DNA of 64,000 nucleotides, taken from assembly GCA_013003555.1 (NCBI GenBank), contig JABDIV010000047.1, positions 1 to 64,000 on the forward strand, read 5' to 3'. The notes under the pieces were generated by a model. That model saw only the letters and a program-made list of their open reading frames with translations, ran no database searches and was not told where the DNA came from. Each line of letters begins with the position of its first letter. The stretch's first letter is position 1. This document shows positions 1-8,883 of this stretch, one piece after another. The translations under genes were made by a program, and so were the position numbers. Source of the stretch: Flavobacteriaceae bacterium (GTDB lineage Bacteria; Bacteroidota; Bacteroidia; Flavobacteriales; Flavobacteriaceae).

Positions 1-406
1 CACGCGGCATGGCTGGGTCAGACTCTCGTCCATTGCCCAATATTCCTCACTGCTGCCTCCCGTAGGAGTCTGGTCCGTGTCTCAGTACCAGTGTGGGGGA
101 TCCCCCTCTCAGGGCCCCTACCTATCGTTGCCTAGGTGTGCCATTACCACACCTACAAGCTAATAGGACGCATACTCATCTTTTGCCGTAACCTTTAATG
201 TAAACATGATGCCATGTCTACATACCATGAGGTCTTAATCCAAATTTCTCTGGGCTATCCCTCAGCAAAAGGCAGATTGTATACGCGTTACGCACCCGTC
301 CGCCGGTCGTCAGCAAGAAGCAAGCTTCTTCTGTTACCCCTCGACTTGCATGTGTTAGGCCTGCCGCTAGCGTTCATCCTGAGCCAGGATCAAACTCTTC
401 ATTGTT
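1..406 (-). rRNA. rrs: 16S ribosomal RNA, 5' part only
   Basis: This is the first ~400 nt of the small-subunit rRNA, read on the minus strand and cut by the window's left edge. The reverse complement starts with the universal AGAGTTTGATCCTGGCTCAG primer site (about 379-398) and contains the conserved ACTCCTACGGGAGGCAGCAG block (about 52-71). The mature 5' end is placed near 406 by comparison with E. coli, so it is approximate by a few bases. Open reading frames across this stretch are spurious. The gene heads an rRNA operon that continues to the left of the window. Confidence 0.97.
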
Positions 407-572
407 GTCTCTTAAATAAGGTTAACAACTATGGAATTTTCCAAGGTACTCAAAATGGTTCATTCTCTAGTAAAACTAATCGTTTCCGATTAATTTTTAC
501 GCTGTCAATTTCAATATGTTTTAGAACGTTTTTTTTGTCTCATGCTAAACTCCTTTCGTTGTTTAGCGGCTG
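407..572 (-). other. 16S pre-rRNA leader with GNRA-capped hairpin
   Basis: This is the transcribed leader between the inferred rRNA promoter and mature 16S. On the minus strand it contains TAATCG-GAAA-CGATTA (477-492), a perfect 6-bp stem closed by a GNRA tetraloop. No convincing ORF lies here. By analogy with other bacteria the leader should carry processing and antitermination signals. The hairpin is a candidate for one, but its role is inferred. Confidence 0.55.
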
Positions 573-603
573 CAAATATATAACCAATTATTATTCTAAC
601 AAA
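573..603 (-). promoter_or_regulatory. rRNA operon promoter, TTTG-N19-TATATTTG
   Basis: On the minus strand the -33 box TTTG (600-603) is followed by exactly 19 bases and the -7 box TATATTTG (573-580), a full match to the Bacteroidota housekeeping consensus TTTG/TAnnTTTG. Transcription should start near 565, giving a leader of roughly 160 nt before mature 16S. Confidence 0.85.
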
Positions 604-692
604 CCTAAAGAGAGAAATTTTTAAACTTTTTTTCAGGCCTGTTTATAAGTAGTTGAAAATGGTAAGATTAGAGAATCGTAAATATACAAAAA

Positions 693-2657
693 TTATAAGA
701 AAAAATCCCATACCAATCCAAAACGAACTGCAAAGTCCCTGTAAGGATAATTCGGGGCTGAATAGAAATCATAACCGGTCCAGGCCGAATTAAAATGTTC
801 TGCCTTTAAAAATATCCGTGTCTGCCTGACCTTGACATTGATGAAGAAATCAATTAAAGGGAAACCTCCTAGTTCGGTTTCATTCTGAATATAGAACTCG
901 GCAAGAACGGGATCGTAGGCGTTCATATTATATTTAGTGAAGTAGCTGAAGTTAATACCCGTTTGAAGGTACAGGGCATTATTCTTGAATAAATCATCGG
1001 CAAAATACAATGTGTTTCTCGTCATGAATTCGGGAACATTTAAAACCCCTTCCCCTTCATTGATACTTTGATAGCGAATCGTATTCATCAAATGAAACTT
1101 GCCTACCTGAAACTCGCGACTCAATTTTACCCTAAAGTATTTAATGGGCTTTGGAGTTTGAACAGGGCGAATCAACCCGTTACCGTTTTTGGCAAAATAC
1201 GTATACTGATCTATAGTATTAAAATCGACATCAATGTCGGCGTATTTTTTAGATCTCAAAGAAAAAGCTAACTGCTTTGTCTTTATATTTTCAAAATCGT
1301 TTTCCCAATTGTAATTCAAGTAATCACTCTGGTACAACAAGAAGTTATAATTGGGTGATCTAGAACTCAGATTAATAGCCGCTCCAAGACTGAAATCATC
1401 ACTATATATATACTGTGCACTGGCATCGATATAATTACCGGTGAGATCACCCGATACCATTATACCGACATCACCATCTAATTTCAATTTTCCAATAGTG
1501 TTGTTGTAACGTCCGCCAGCCGATATGGCATCTCCCTTAATACGGTTAGTAATCTGTTGGCCTTCTATCTGAACCAATTTATCATAACCGTAATTGAAAT
1601 TATGATAGCCAACCCGGGCACTTAACAAACCAATGGCGTTGGTCCCGTAATTCAGATTCCCTTCAGCATAAAAATCCTCAAGGGTCGTACGCTCATGAAT
1701 TACCGACTCAAAAGCATCACCAAACAGGTTATTGGCTGCATCCTGACGGTATTCATAATATTTATTGGTGAATGAAAGAATGTTTCCGATTTTCAAGCTA
1801 CGACTATGTAGCGAATCGCTTTTTCGTGCTATAGCATAATCATGTTCAAGATGGAACCGCTTACCCTCCAGAATACTTTCGGCATTTTCAAATTGCGGAT
1901 CAAAAACCGCACGATCCAGAAATTCTGCGTTCCCGGATTCAAAATTGATAATATCCTCATCCCGAATGCCACCATTCTCCTGATTGAGCAGGTCTTGAGT
2001 AACTATGTGTGCACGCGCATTGTAACGTTTATTCTTGGTGCTGTAATTTGCCGTCGTCCTGAAATTTCCGGTACTGGTTAATATATGCTGGTAATTACCC
2101 AATGACCTTAATCCTTTATAGGCAACCGAAAAATTAAATTGTCGTGATGTATTGACTGTAAAGAACGCATCCAATAACTGACCTTGCTGATATGAAGTTT
2201 TAAACATCAATTCGGTGAGCGGGGTTGGCACATAATAATAATTAATGTCATCGATCTCCATATAATTAAAATGCCTGGCCCTGGCTCCGAATAATGGCAT
2301 AAGTTTTTTATTCCTGAAATCATAACTCAGGGTATTGTGGGTCTGACCGAGATTGGAAAAGGGAATCAGGTCGAAGCGATCTCGCCTCAGATAATTGAAC
2401 TTGTATTCTTTGGCTATGGTCAGTGTCGTATCGACATAGGTTGTGTCGTTATACCGGCTTATTATCTTGTAGTCCTGAATTGTAGCGTCAAAATTCTTTA
2501 TATTTCTATTTGAGGTACTCCTTGAAACTCGCTGACCCAATGAATCACTGAATCGCGGATCGAGATCCCTGGGGACGGTTTTGACAATTGGCTTATCCTG
2601 GGCCATCAATGTTCCGAAGGAACAAACAAAAAACAGGCATATAAGGATCCGGATCAT
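693..2657 (-). CDS. putative outer-membrane porin (Porin_10 family)
   Basis: 654-aa outer-membrane beta-barrel candidate. The signal peptide (about residues 1-19) ends in LMA-Q. The rest is rich in alternating aromatic and polar residues typical of beta strands, and the last residues (VWDFFL) end in an aromatic residue, as BAM substrates usually do. Size and sequence style match the Bacteroidota 'putative porin' family (Porin_10). Substrate is unknown. It is divergent from rnhB across ~120 bp. A TATTTTTG -7 element (2696-2703) with no clear -33 box precedes it. Family assignment is from recognition of the pattern, not from a search. Confidence 0.75.
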   Translation of the reverse strand: MIRILICLFFVCSFGTLMAQDKPIVKTVPRDLDPRFSDSLGQRVSRSTSNRNIKNFDATIQDYKIISRYNDTTYVDTTLTIAKEYKFNYLRRDRFDLIPFSNLGQTHNTLSYDFRNKKLMPLFGARARHFNYMEIDDINYYYVPTPLTELMFKTSYQQGQLLDAFFTVNTSRQFNFSVAYKGLRSLGNYQHILTSTGNFRTTANYSTKNKRYNARAHIVTQDLLNQENGGIRDEDIINFESGNAEFLDRAVFDPQFENAESILEGKRFHLEHDYAIARKSDSLHSRSLKIGNILSFTNKYYEYRQDAANNLFGDAFESVIHERTTLEDFYAEGNLNYGTNAIGLLSARVGYHNFNYGYDKLVQIEGQQITNRIKGDAISAGGRYNNTIGKLKLDGDVGIMVSGDLTGNYIDASAQYIYSDDFSLGAAINLSSRSPNYNFLLYQSDYLNYNWENDFENIKTKQLAFSLRSKKYADIDVDFNTIDQYTYFAKNGNGLIRPVQTPKPIKYFRVKLSREFQVGKFHLMNTIRYQSINEGEGVLNVPEFMTRNTLYFADDLFKNNALYLQTGINFSYFTKYNMNAYDPVLAEFYIQNETELGGFPLIDFFINVKVRQTRIFLKAEHFNSAWTGYDFYSAPNYPYRDFAVRFGLVWDFFL

Positions 2658-2695
2658 AAATATTTTTTAACCTTGTAAGGTGAAAGTAATTTCGA

Positions 2696-2703
2696 CAAAA
2701 ATA
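2696..2703 (-). promoter_or_regulatory. -7 element TATTTTTG upstream of the porin gene
   Basis: The minus strand reads TATTTTTG, matching TAnnTTTG, about 39 nt before the porin start codon. No TTG is seen at -33 spacing, so this is a half-match only. Confidence 0.4.
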
Positions 2704-2780
2704 ATAATTAAATCATCTAATTCGGCCTGATCGAAAGTACGATTAAAATTGAATAACGTTTCAGCTTGATAAATATTTAA

Positions 2781-3377
2781 ATGCTTAAGTTAAAATATTC
2801 CAGAGCTCGGTTTGAGTGTGGCACTGATGAAGCGGGGCGCGGCTGCCTGGCTGGGCCTGTCACTGCTGCAGCCGTCATTCTGCCTGATCACTTCGGAAAC
2901 GAAAACCTAAATGATTCAAAGAAATTGAGTGAAAAAAAGCGCCATCAACTGAGAACCGTTATCGAACAGGAAGCCCTAGAACTCGCCGTGGCTCATATTT
3001 GGCCGGAAACGATCGATGAGATCAATATTTTGAATGCTTCAATCCTGGCCATGCATAAATCAATCGATAAACTCAAGCGGGTCGAATTTATATGTGTAGA
3101 TGGTAACCGCTTCAAACCGATAAGCGATATTCCGTTTGAAACCATAATAAAAGGTGACGGCAAATATTTGCATATTGCAGCGGCTTCGGTTTTGGCTAAA
3201 ACCTATCGCGACGAGTATATGTGTCGCATTCACGAAGAATACCCCATGTATAACTGGAAACAAAACAAGGGTTACCCTACTGCCGAACATCGGGAAGCCA
3301 TCCGATCGTATGGCATAACCAAATATCACCGGAAATCATTTCGGCTGCTCCCCGAACAATTATCTTTTGAATTTTAG
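2781..3377 (+). CDS. rnhB: ribonuclease HII
   Basis: 198-aa RNase HII, a cytosolic enzyme that nicks RNA embedded in DNA (primer remnants, misincorporated ribonucleotides). The N-terminal motif GTDEAGRG gives catalytic D16 and E17. Further expected carboxylates are D107 (in CVDGN) and D144 (in KTYRD). NDSKKLS (44-50) is the substrate-binding loop. Length is normal for the family. The gene is divergent from the porin gene and followed 39 nt later by a lipoprotein gene with its own -7 element. Confidence 0.96.
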   Translation: MLKLKYSRARFECGTDEAGRGCLAGPVTAAAVILPDHFGNENLNDSKKLSEKKRHQLRTVIEQEALELAVAHIWPETIDEINILNASILAMHKSIDKLKRVEFICVDGNRFKPISDIPFETIIKGDGKYLHIAAASVLAKTYRDEYMCRIHEEYPMYNWKQNKGYPTAEHREAIRSYGITKYHRKSFRLLPEQLSFEF

Positions 3378-3379
3378 GT

Positions 3380-3387
3380 TATATTTG
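3380..3387 (+). promoter_or_regulatory. -7 element TATATTTG
   Basis: Exact TAnnTTTG match 29 nt before the ATG of the following lipoprotein gene. No TTG sits at the expected -33 distance, so strength is uncertain. Confidence 0.45.
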
Positions 3388-3416
3388 TAGTTGATATATA
3401 TCGTTCAATTCCCCTC

Positions 3417-5768
3417 ATGAGAACAGTCCTAACGTTATTGGTTATATCGCTTCTGCTGGGTTGCAATCCCAGAGATAAAAAGATTTCAGGTGTTTTAGAA
3501 CTTGTACCGGATAAAGCCGATCTTATCCTTGCAATTTATGATCTTGAAACAGTTCGAAGCGACTTCAATACCAACGACCTGGCATCCAATATTCTTACCA
3601 TTCCTAAATATGACAATATCAGGGAAAGACTACGCGACCTGAATACTACCGACAGTGTTTTGATCTGGTTTGAGCCTTCAAATGATAGTTTGATCTTTAC
3701 GGTAGCCACGCGCTTACATGACAGTCTGTTTGGTGGTATGTCACTTGATTCGGTTCCCATGCATTTTCGATTGATCGATAGTTTTTATCTCGGGTCGAAT
3801 TCAGCAACGAATTTGGATAAACTTAGTCGTCAGGAAAATAAGGCGTTGAAATCCCTCATTCGTGCAGCTGATGGTGATAAACCGTTTTCCATCATTATGA
3901 AAGAAAAGTCATCAGACAATCTCGGCCGTTCGCTTATTGAAAGTGAGATAGGACTTTCCGATCGCATGCTGGTGGAGACCAAAATGGATGCTGACAAGAT
4001 ATTGATAAACGGTGTTACTTACACCAACGATTCGTTGCCTCAAATCCTCAATGTTTTCAAAAACAATCTTCCGCAGGAAAATAGCTTGCAACTTGTGGCT
4101 CCCAGCAATGTGGACGGTTACCTCGGACTTACTTATGACGATTTCCAGTCGTTGTCAAAAGGACTTCAACCTTATCGAGACAAAGAACTCGATTCACTTT
4201 TTAATTCTGAACTTTTTGAATCGATAGGTGAAGTTGGGGAGTTCTACTATGAAGAGGGATCACTTGTTGGTGTAAAAAGTATTGACATCTCGGCAACGCA
4301 CGAAGCGTTACGTGACCACTTAGATATAAGTTCGACCTACAGAGGTGTCGATATTTTGTCATTCAATTCAGCAACACTGTTTAAGGACGTTTTTTCACCT
4401 TTTATTACGGTTGAAGATTTAACGTATTATATCCAATTGGAAGATCACTTTATTTTTGGGCCAAATGAGGAAGCCCTTCAAAATGTGATTGCCGCCAATC
4501 AGAATGGCACCGTCCTGGGGACATCTGAAGCCTTTAAAGCCTGTCAGTCTAATTTGAGCGATGCTTCTTCACTTACCATATTCGCAAGGTCAGAGCAGCT
4601 AAAAAAGATCATGGCGAAATGGTTCGATAACAATATGGCTGCAATACCCACATCGGCATATAAATTGTCTGCCTTCCAATTTGTTCAGGACATCGGGTTC
4701 TGTCATTTTAACGGTGTGATTATGAAACAAAACGAAAGAGCCGTTGTAAATGCCATTGAAGAGGTTTTCCAGGTTGAACTTGAGGCAGATATTGTGATGA
4801 AGCCTCAGTTTGTTATAAACCACAGAACCAAACAACGAGACGTCGTGGTTCAGGATGTGAACAACACCTTATATATGATCTCCAATACAGGAAGGATACT
4901 TTGGAAGAAAAAAATAATCGGAAATGTTTTAGGCAAAATAGAGCAGGTTGACCTTTATAGAAACGGACGATTGCAGCTGGCTTTTGCAACACCGTTTAGG
5001 GTTTATGTACTTGACAGAAATGGCAAAAATGTTTCTCGATTTCCAATGCGTTTTGGTGATCGAATTACCCAGCCATTATCGGTTTTTGATTACGACAACA
5101 ATCGTATTTACCGATTCCTGGTAACCCAGGGAAAAGATTTGTTGATGTATGACCGAAGAGCCAGATTTGTTCGCGGTTTTAATTATAACAGTTCGAGCAC
5201 CATTAAAACACAACCCAGGCACGTCCGTATTGGCAATAAAGATTACATTGTTTTTATCGCCGGTAAACGCATGAAGATATTGAGCCGACGTGGTTCAGTT
5301 CGGGTTGGTTTCAGGGAAAATGTTGAATTTTCCGGCAATGAAGTCTTCCTTTACAACAACAAATTCATGACTTCAACTGTAGATGGCCAATTGATACAGG
5401 TTGATCAAAATGGAAAGATTAACCGATCTGACTTAAAGCTGTCTGACAGCCACAAGATTTATGCTACATCAAAAACTCTTGTGACCCTGGACGAAAATAA
5501 ATTAGGAATTAAGACGAAGTCCGTTGAGCTGGATTATGGTGAGTACACCGAACCCACGATTCATTATATTAACGATAAGATTTACGTGACAGTGACCGAC
5601 CTTCAATCGCAGAAAATTTATCTTTACGACAGTCAGGCGGAACCGATTGCCAACTTTCCGGTTTATGGCAACTCGACCATTGATCTCGACAATGCAGATG
5701 CCGACATAAACCTTGAATTTGTGACTCAAGGGGAATCGAATAGCATATTGATGTACAAAAAAAATTAA
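3417..5768 (+). CDS. lipoprotein with propeller-like C-terminal half
   Basis: 783-aa exported lipoprotein. The lipobox LLLGC puts the lipidated Cys at residue 16. The N-terminal ~440 residues are an unrecognised alpha/beta region. From about residue 465 onward short repeated strands appear (VVQDVNNTLYMISNTGRILW, VYVLDRNGKNV, LLMYDRRARFV, MKILSRRGSV), the pattern of a PQQ/WD-like beta-propeller in which each blade ends in a 'D..G' turn. This suggests a protein-binding or scaffold role in the periplasm or at the outer membrane. I do not recognise a specific function. It lies 39 nt after rnhB in the same direction, possibly co-transcribed. Confidence 0.7.
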   Translation: MRTVLTLLVISLLLGCNPRDKKISGVLELVPDKADLILAIYDLETVRSDFNTNDLASNILTIPKYDNIRERLRDLNTTDSVLIWFEPSNDSLIFTVATRLHDSLFGGMSLDSVPMHFRLIDSFYLGSNSATNLDKLSRQENKALKSLIRAADGDKPFSIIMKEKSSDNLGRSLIESEIGLSDRMLVETKMDADKILINGVTYTNDSLPQILNVFKNNLPQENSLQLVAPSNVDGYLGLTYDDFQSLSKGLQPYRDKELDSLFNSELFESIGEVGEFYYEEGSLVGVKSIDISATHEALRDHLDISSTYRGVDILSFNSATLFKDVFSPFITVEDLTYYIQLEDHFIFGPNEEALQNVIAANQNGTVLGTSEAFKACQSNLSDASSLTIFARSEQLKKIMAKWFDNNMAAIPTSAYKLSAFQFVQDIGFCHFNGVIMKQNERAVVNAIEEVFQVELEADIVMKPQFVINHRTKQRDVVVQDVNNTLYMISNTGRILWKKKIIGNVLGKIEQVDLYRNGRLQLAFATPFRVYVLDRNGKNVSRFPMRFGDRITQPLSVFDYDNNRIYRFLVTQGKDLLMYDRRARFVRGFNYNSSSTIKTQPRHVRIGNKDYIVFIAGKRMKILSRRGSVRVGFRENVEFSGNEVFLYNNKFMTSTVDGQLIQVDQNGKINRSDLKLSDSHKIYATSKTLVTLDENKLGIKTKSVELDYGEYTEPTIHYINDKIYVTVTDLQSQKIYLYDSQAEPIANFPVYGNSTIDLDNADADINLEFVTQGESNSILMYKKN

Positions 5769-5777
5769 GATTATCAG

Positions 5778-5808
5778 TTGATTTTAAATGCATTAATTTC
5801 TACATTTA
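5778..5808 (+). promoter_or_regulatory. weak promoter TTG-N20-TACATTTA
   Basis: TTG (5778-5780), 20-base spacer, then TACATTTA (5801-5808), one mismatch from TAnnTTTG. It lies ~108 nt before the probable start of the OmpA-family gene. Confidence 0.35.
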
Positions 5809-5915
5809 CGTGACTTCCCTTTCTTAACACGATTAATAGTAATTGAATTCTCCTGCTCTGAGTCTAATTCTGTGATTATGCCGTCATGGCCTTTTATGCC
5901 ATTAAATCAAAAACA

Positions 5916-7460
5916 ATGAAAAACTCAATTTTCTTAAAGAAGTGGGTCTATCCTTTTATCATACTTTTCATGATAAGCCCTGTAATAGAGGCTCAAACCA
6001 AAAAGTTAAAGCGACCAAGTAGCAGGGTCGGGATTTCTAGCGTTGATAATTTTGTTCGGGAATCATTCGATCTGTATGATAAGGTTTATATGTATGACGG
6101 TTATGCAGAGCAGGGTCGGCCTCTTGATGATGGTGATCTTGATGTGCTAGAAAACACATTGGATGATTTGACCATTTTAAGTGCTAGTGCTCCTGATGTT
6201 TTAAGTGATATAGATGGCGCTGGCGTCCTTAAACAGGGCAAGGCAACTTTACAAATGAACCGGGCTAAGAAGGCTTTGAGTTATAGCATTAAAACGGCTA
6301 AAAAACTACTGACCGAGGGAAAACAAGAGAAAGAAGGTGAGGAAACTGATGAAACATCTGCCGATGACGAAGTAGCTGATGGTAATGGCAATTCAGAATC
6401 ATCGCCCGAGGCTCCTTCAGAGGAACCCGAAGATGTATCGACGAACCTCGAAATTTACAGTAAATTCGATTTTGTCCCTGGCGATAAATTGTTATTCTTC
6501 GATGATTTTTCGCAGGACTTTATTGGAGATTTTCCTTCAAAATGGAATACTAACGGATCTGGTGAAGTAGTTCGAATCAACAAAGTAGAAGGTAACTGGT
6601 TTGAGATCAAACCCGGATATAATGTTTATTATATCCCTTTAATGGATCAGGCATTACCCGAAGAGTACACTGTTGAATTCGATATTTTTACCGGTGGCTT
6701 GGATCGTCAGACATCTTCCACGGCAAAATTAGGTGTGGTTCTCGATGATAATGACTCGTTTAAGGAAGGTACAGATATGGCCAAAGTCTTAATTCCGTTT
6801 TGTCAATATTCGCCTATCGATATCACAGTTATTAATAGGATCAATAACAAACGTGAGATTTACAGTAATCTCAAAGCTGATATAAGAAAAGATGTTTTAA
6901 ATCAGCCACATATTTCGATTGCTGTCAACAAAAGAAGATTTCGCTTATGGGTGAATCAGAAAAAGTATGTCGATATTCCGCAATTGATATCTCCTGAAAA
7001 CAAAGTTAAATATTTAAAATTCGATCTCAATGGCACTAAAGATGGCAAAGATCAGATCTTTATTAGAAATCTTAAAATTGCAGAAGGAGGTGTTGATCTG
7101 AGACGAAAATTAATGACAGAAGGTCAAATCTCAACGAATGGGATTTTATTTGAATCGGGTTCTGCAAAGATACAACCACAGTCTTATGGGATAATTCGTC
7201 AAATTTCGCAGGTACTCATGCAGGATGATAGTATTCGGCTCAACATTGAAGGGCATACCGATGCAGACGGGACTGAAGAGTCGAATCTCAAATTATCGAA
7301 AGATCGTGCAGAAGCTGTGAGAAAAGCATTGATAGATGTGTTCAAAATATCAGGAGAACGCCTTAGCTCTTCAGGCAAAGGCGAAAGTGAGCCGGTTGGA
7401 GACAACAAGACAACAGACGGTAAAGCCCAGAACAGGCGTGTGGTGTTTAAAAAGGTATAA
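5916..7460 (+). CDS. OmpA-family outer-membrane protein
   Basis: 514-aa exported protein. The start at 5916 is preferred over the upstream in-frame ATG at 5886 because it places a lysine-rich n-region directly before the hydrophobic signal sequence ending in EAQ. An acidic linker (about residues 135-175, rich in E, D, S, P) separates an N-terminal helical part from a jelly-roll-like middle domain (about 185-395). The last ~110 residues are an OmpA C-terminal domain: NIEGHTDADG and LSKDRAEAVR, ending NRRVVFKKV, which binds peptidoglycan diaminopimelate. It probably tethers outer membrane to cell wall. A strong terminator follows. Confidence 0.88.
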   Translation: MKNSIFLKKWVYPFIILFMISPVIEAQTKKLKRPSSRVGISSVDNFVRESFDLYDKVYMYDGYAEQGRPLDDGDLDVLENTLDDLTILSASAPDVLSDIDGAGVLKQGKATLQMNRAKKALSYSIKTAKKLLTEGKQEKEGEETDETSADDEVADGNGNSESSPEAPSEEPEDVSTNLEIYSKFDFVPGDKLLFFDDFSQDFIGDFPSKWNTNGSGEVVRINKVEGNWFEIKPGYNVYYIPLMDQALPEEYTVEFDIFTGGLDRQTSSTAKLGVVLDDNDSFKEGTDMAKVLIPFCQYSPIDITVINRINNKREIYSNLKADIRKDVLNQPHISIAVNKRRFRLWVNQKKYVDIPQLISPENKVKYLKFDLNGTKDGKDQIFIRNLKIAEGGVDLRRKLMTEGQISTNGILFESGSAKIQPQSYGIIRQISQVLMQDDSIRLNIEGHTDADGTEESNLKLSKDRAEAVRKALIDVFKISGERLSSSGKGESEPVGDNKTTDGKAQNRRVVFKKV

Positions 7461-7498
7461 GGTCAGACCCTGAAAAGAAAGCCCCCTTATCTTCTTGG

Positions 7499-7537
7499 AG
7501 CGTCAAGGTTTAATTGTTCCTTGGCGCTTCTTTTTTT
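7499..7537 (+). terminator. intrinsic terminator after the OmpA-family gene
   Basis: Inverted repeat AGCGTCAAGG / CCTTGGCGCT (7499-7508, 7519-7528) with a 10-nt loop and one G-T pair, followed by TTCTTTTTTT. Its T-run overlaps the stop codon of the convergent 33-aa gene. Confidence 0.85.
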
Positions 7538-7637
7538 ATTCCTCGTCTTTGTTCTGCTTACTATTGGCAGCTTTATTGCCATAATAAATAGCTACAAAGA
7601 TTGCAATGGCTACTGCCACCCATACTCCTATATTCAT
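7536..7637 (-). CDS. 33-aa membrane peptide coupled to lipB
   Basis: A very short gene: MNIGVWVAVAIAIFVAIYYG, then an Asn/Lys-rich tail ending KDEE. It is one transmembrane helix (about residues 4-19) with a charged, probably cytoplasmic, C-terminus. Its ATG (7635-7637) overlaps the TGA of lipB (7634-7636) as ATGA, the usual geometry for translational coupling, which is the main evidence that it is real. I do not recognise the family. Confidence 0.65.
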   Translation of the reverse strand: MNIGVWVAVAIAIFVAIYYGNKAANSKQNKDEE

Positions 7638-8356
7638 AATTGTGTGGTTTTAATTTTTAATTCTGCCTCGAAAAGTTCGGCAAAATGTTTCAGTAGTTTT
7701 TCTTTTACCTCATCTTCATCAACAGTCTCTTTTCTTAATTCCACATTTAAGGAAGTTACGGCCTTCCCTCTTATTCCGCAGGGAATGATATTATCAAAAT
7801 AACCCAAATTGGCATTCACGTTCAACGCGAAACCATGCATGGTCACCCAACGGCTGGCTCGCACACCCATAGCACAGATCTTTCTTGCAAACGGTGTGCC
7901 TACATCAAGCCACACGCCTGTCTCACCTGGGCTGCGTTCAGCCTTCAGGCCATATTCGGCGAGGGTTAAAATGATCATTTCTTCCAATAGTCGGAGATAC
8001 TTGTGTATATCGGTAAAGAAATTATCAAGATCTAAAATGGGATAGCCTACAATCTGTCCTGGCCCGTGATATGTTATATCGCCTCCTCGATTGATTTTAT
8101 AGAAGGTAGCACCCTTGCTGGTAAGTTGTTTTTCATTCAGCAATAAATTACTCATATCGCCACTCTTACCGAGTGTATAGACATGCGGATGCTCTACAAA
8201 CAAAAAATGATTAGGTGTTTCTTCACCGGCATCTTCCCGTCGATTGCGAATTTTGGCATCGACGGTCGATTTAAAAAGCGCTTCCTGATAATCCCAGCAG
8301 ACTTTATAATCCATCAGGCCAAGGTCTTGTATGTCAACTCGTTTATTCATCTTCAA
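7634..8356 (-). CDS. lipB: octanoyl-[ACP]:protein N-octanoyltransferase
   Basis: 240-aa LipB, which transfers octanoate from acyl carrier protein to lipoyl domains of 2-oxoacid dehydrogenases and GcvH in the cytosol. Seen: RGGDITYHGPGQ (90-101), the catalytic Lys in RKICAMGVR (K159) and the catalytic Cys in IPCGIRG (C193). Start is at 8356 or 8350 (both ATG in frame); either overlaps the end of the preceding 65-aa gene by 8-14 nt. It forms a three-gene operon with that gene and the 33-aa peptide. LipA is not in the window. Confidence 0.95.
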   Translation of the reverse strand: MKMNKRVDIQDLGLMDYKVCWDYQEALFKSTVDAKIRNRREDAGEETPNHFLFVEHPHVYTLGKSGDMSNLLLNEKQLTSKGATFYKINRGGDITYHGPGQIVGYPILDLDNFFTDIHKYLRLLEEMIILTLAEYGLKAERSPGETGVWLDVGTPFARKICAMGVRASRWVTMHGFALNVNANLGYFDNIIPCGIRGKAVTSLNVELRKETVDEDEVKEKLLKHFAELFEAELKIKTTQL

Positions 8357-8540
8357 ATTCGACTTCTAAATCGAGTAATTTCGAGTCGGCCAGGTACTGC
8401 AACCAACTGGCTTTATAGGTTATGGTTTTTCGGTCTTCCGAGAATTCGGTATTTTCATTCACGAAGACGCTTTCTGTGGCAATACTACTTTGAATGGAAA
8501 AGACCAGAACAATAAGAATGCTAAGAAAACGGTATGACAT
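8343..8540 (-). CDS. small exported protein, first gene of the lipB operon
   Basis: 65 aa: hydrophobic signal sequence (about residues 1-21, ending IATES), then ~44 residues ending in the acidic stretch LDLEVEFEDE. No family recognised. The stop lies inside the start region of lipB, so the genes are co-transcribed and probably co-translated. A TATCTTTG element lies ~22 nt upstream of the start. Confidence 0.7.
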   Translation of the reverse strand: MSYRFLSILIVLVFSIQSSIATESVFVNENTEFSEDRKTITYKASWLQYLADSKLLDLEVEFEDE

Positions 8541-8561
8541 GATACTTGATTAATTCGACCA

Positions 8562-8569
8562 CAAAGATA
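8562..8569 (-). promoter_or_regulatory. -7 element TATCTTTG of the lipB operon
   Basis: Exact TAnnTTTG on the minus strand, 21 bases before the start codon of the 65-aa gene. No TTG at the expected -33 position. Confidence 0.5.
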
Positions 8570-8613
8570 CACTTTCTTGCTATGTAATTACAGTGTGCCG
8601 GCTAGTGTGAAAA

Positions 8614-8772
8614 CTATCGATCGGGGTTATTCAGAATGACCAGGGCAGCGATTACGCCCGGAACCCAGCCGCACAGCCATAACAGAAATACGATTAAAAT
8701 CGACCCGCAGCCTTTATCAAGAACCGATAAGGGCGGAAAAAAAATTGCCAGTAAAACTCGCCAAAAACTCAT
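8614..8772 (-). CDS. Pmp3/YqaE-family (UPF0057) membrane peptide
   Basis: 52-aa double-helix membrane peptide. Diagnostic features of the Pmp3/YqaE family are visible: LLAIFFPPLSV (helix 1 with the paired prolines), then DKGCG, then a second helix ending LCGWVPGVIAALVIL, matching the family signature of a G-C-G turn and GWxPGxIHA-like segment. Family members are stress-induced inner-membrane proteins linked in yeast to membrane potential. It has its own promoter of the TGTAAC-N17-GTC type (8803-8831), just downstream of the terminator of the preceding gene, which fits stress-controlled expression. Confidence 0.88.
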   Translation of the reverse strand: MSFWRVLLAIFFPPLSVLDKGCGSILIVFLLWLCGWVPGVIAALVILNNPDR

Positions 8773-8802
8773 ATAAATTCAATTTGATTGATGATGCTTT
8801 TA

Positions 8803-8831
8803 TTGGACGTAGAAGCCTGATGATTGTTACA
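8803..8831 (-). promoter_or_regulatory. ECF-sigma-type promoter, TGTAAC-N17-GTCCAA
   Basis: Minus strand: TGTAAC (8826-8831), 17 bases, GTCCAA (8803-8808), 30 nt before the Pmp3-like start codon. It shares the -35-like box and the GTC core at identical spacing with three other sites in this window (15598, 22052, 22890). AAC in -35 and GTC in -10 are typical of ECF sigma promoters. Assignment is inference. Confidence 0.5.
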
Positions 8832-8883
8832 TTTTGATTTTGGAAATAATTTAGGTTTTCAAGTTATAAACTAGGGGTCATTT

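Noticed and set aside
214-624. 136-codon open frame over the 16S gene and leader
   Set aside because: It lies across rRNA sequence on the opposite strand; the translation shows no protein-like pattern.
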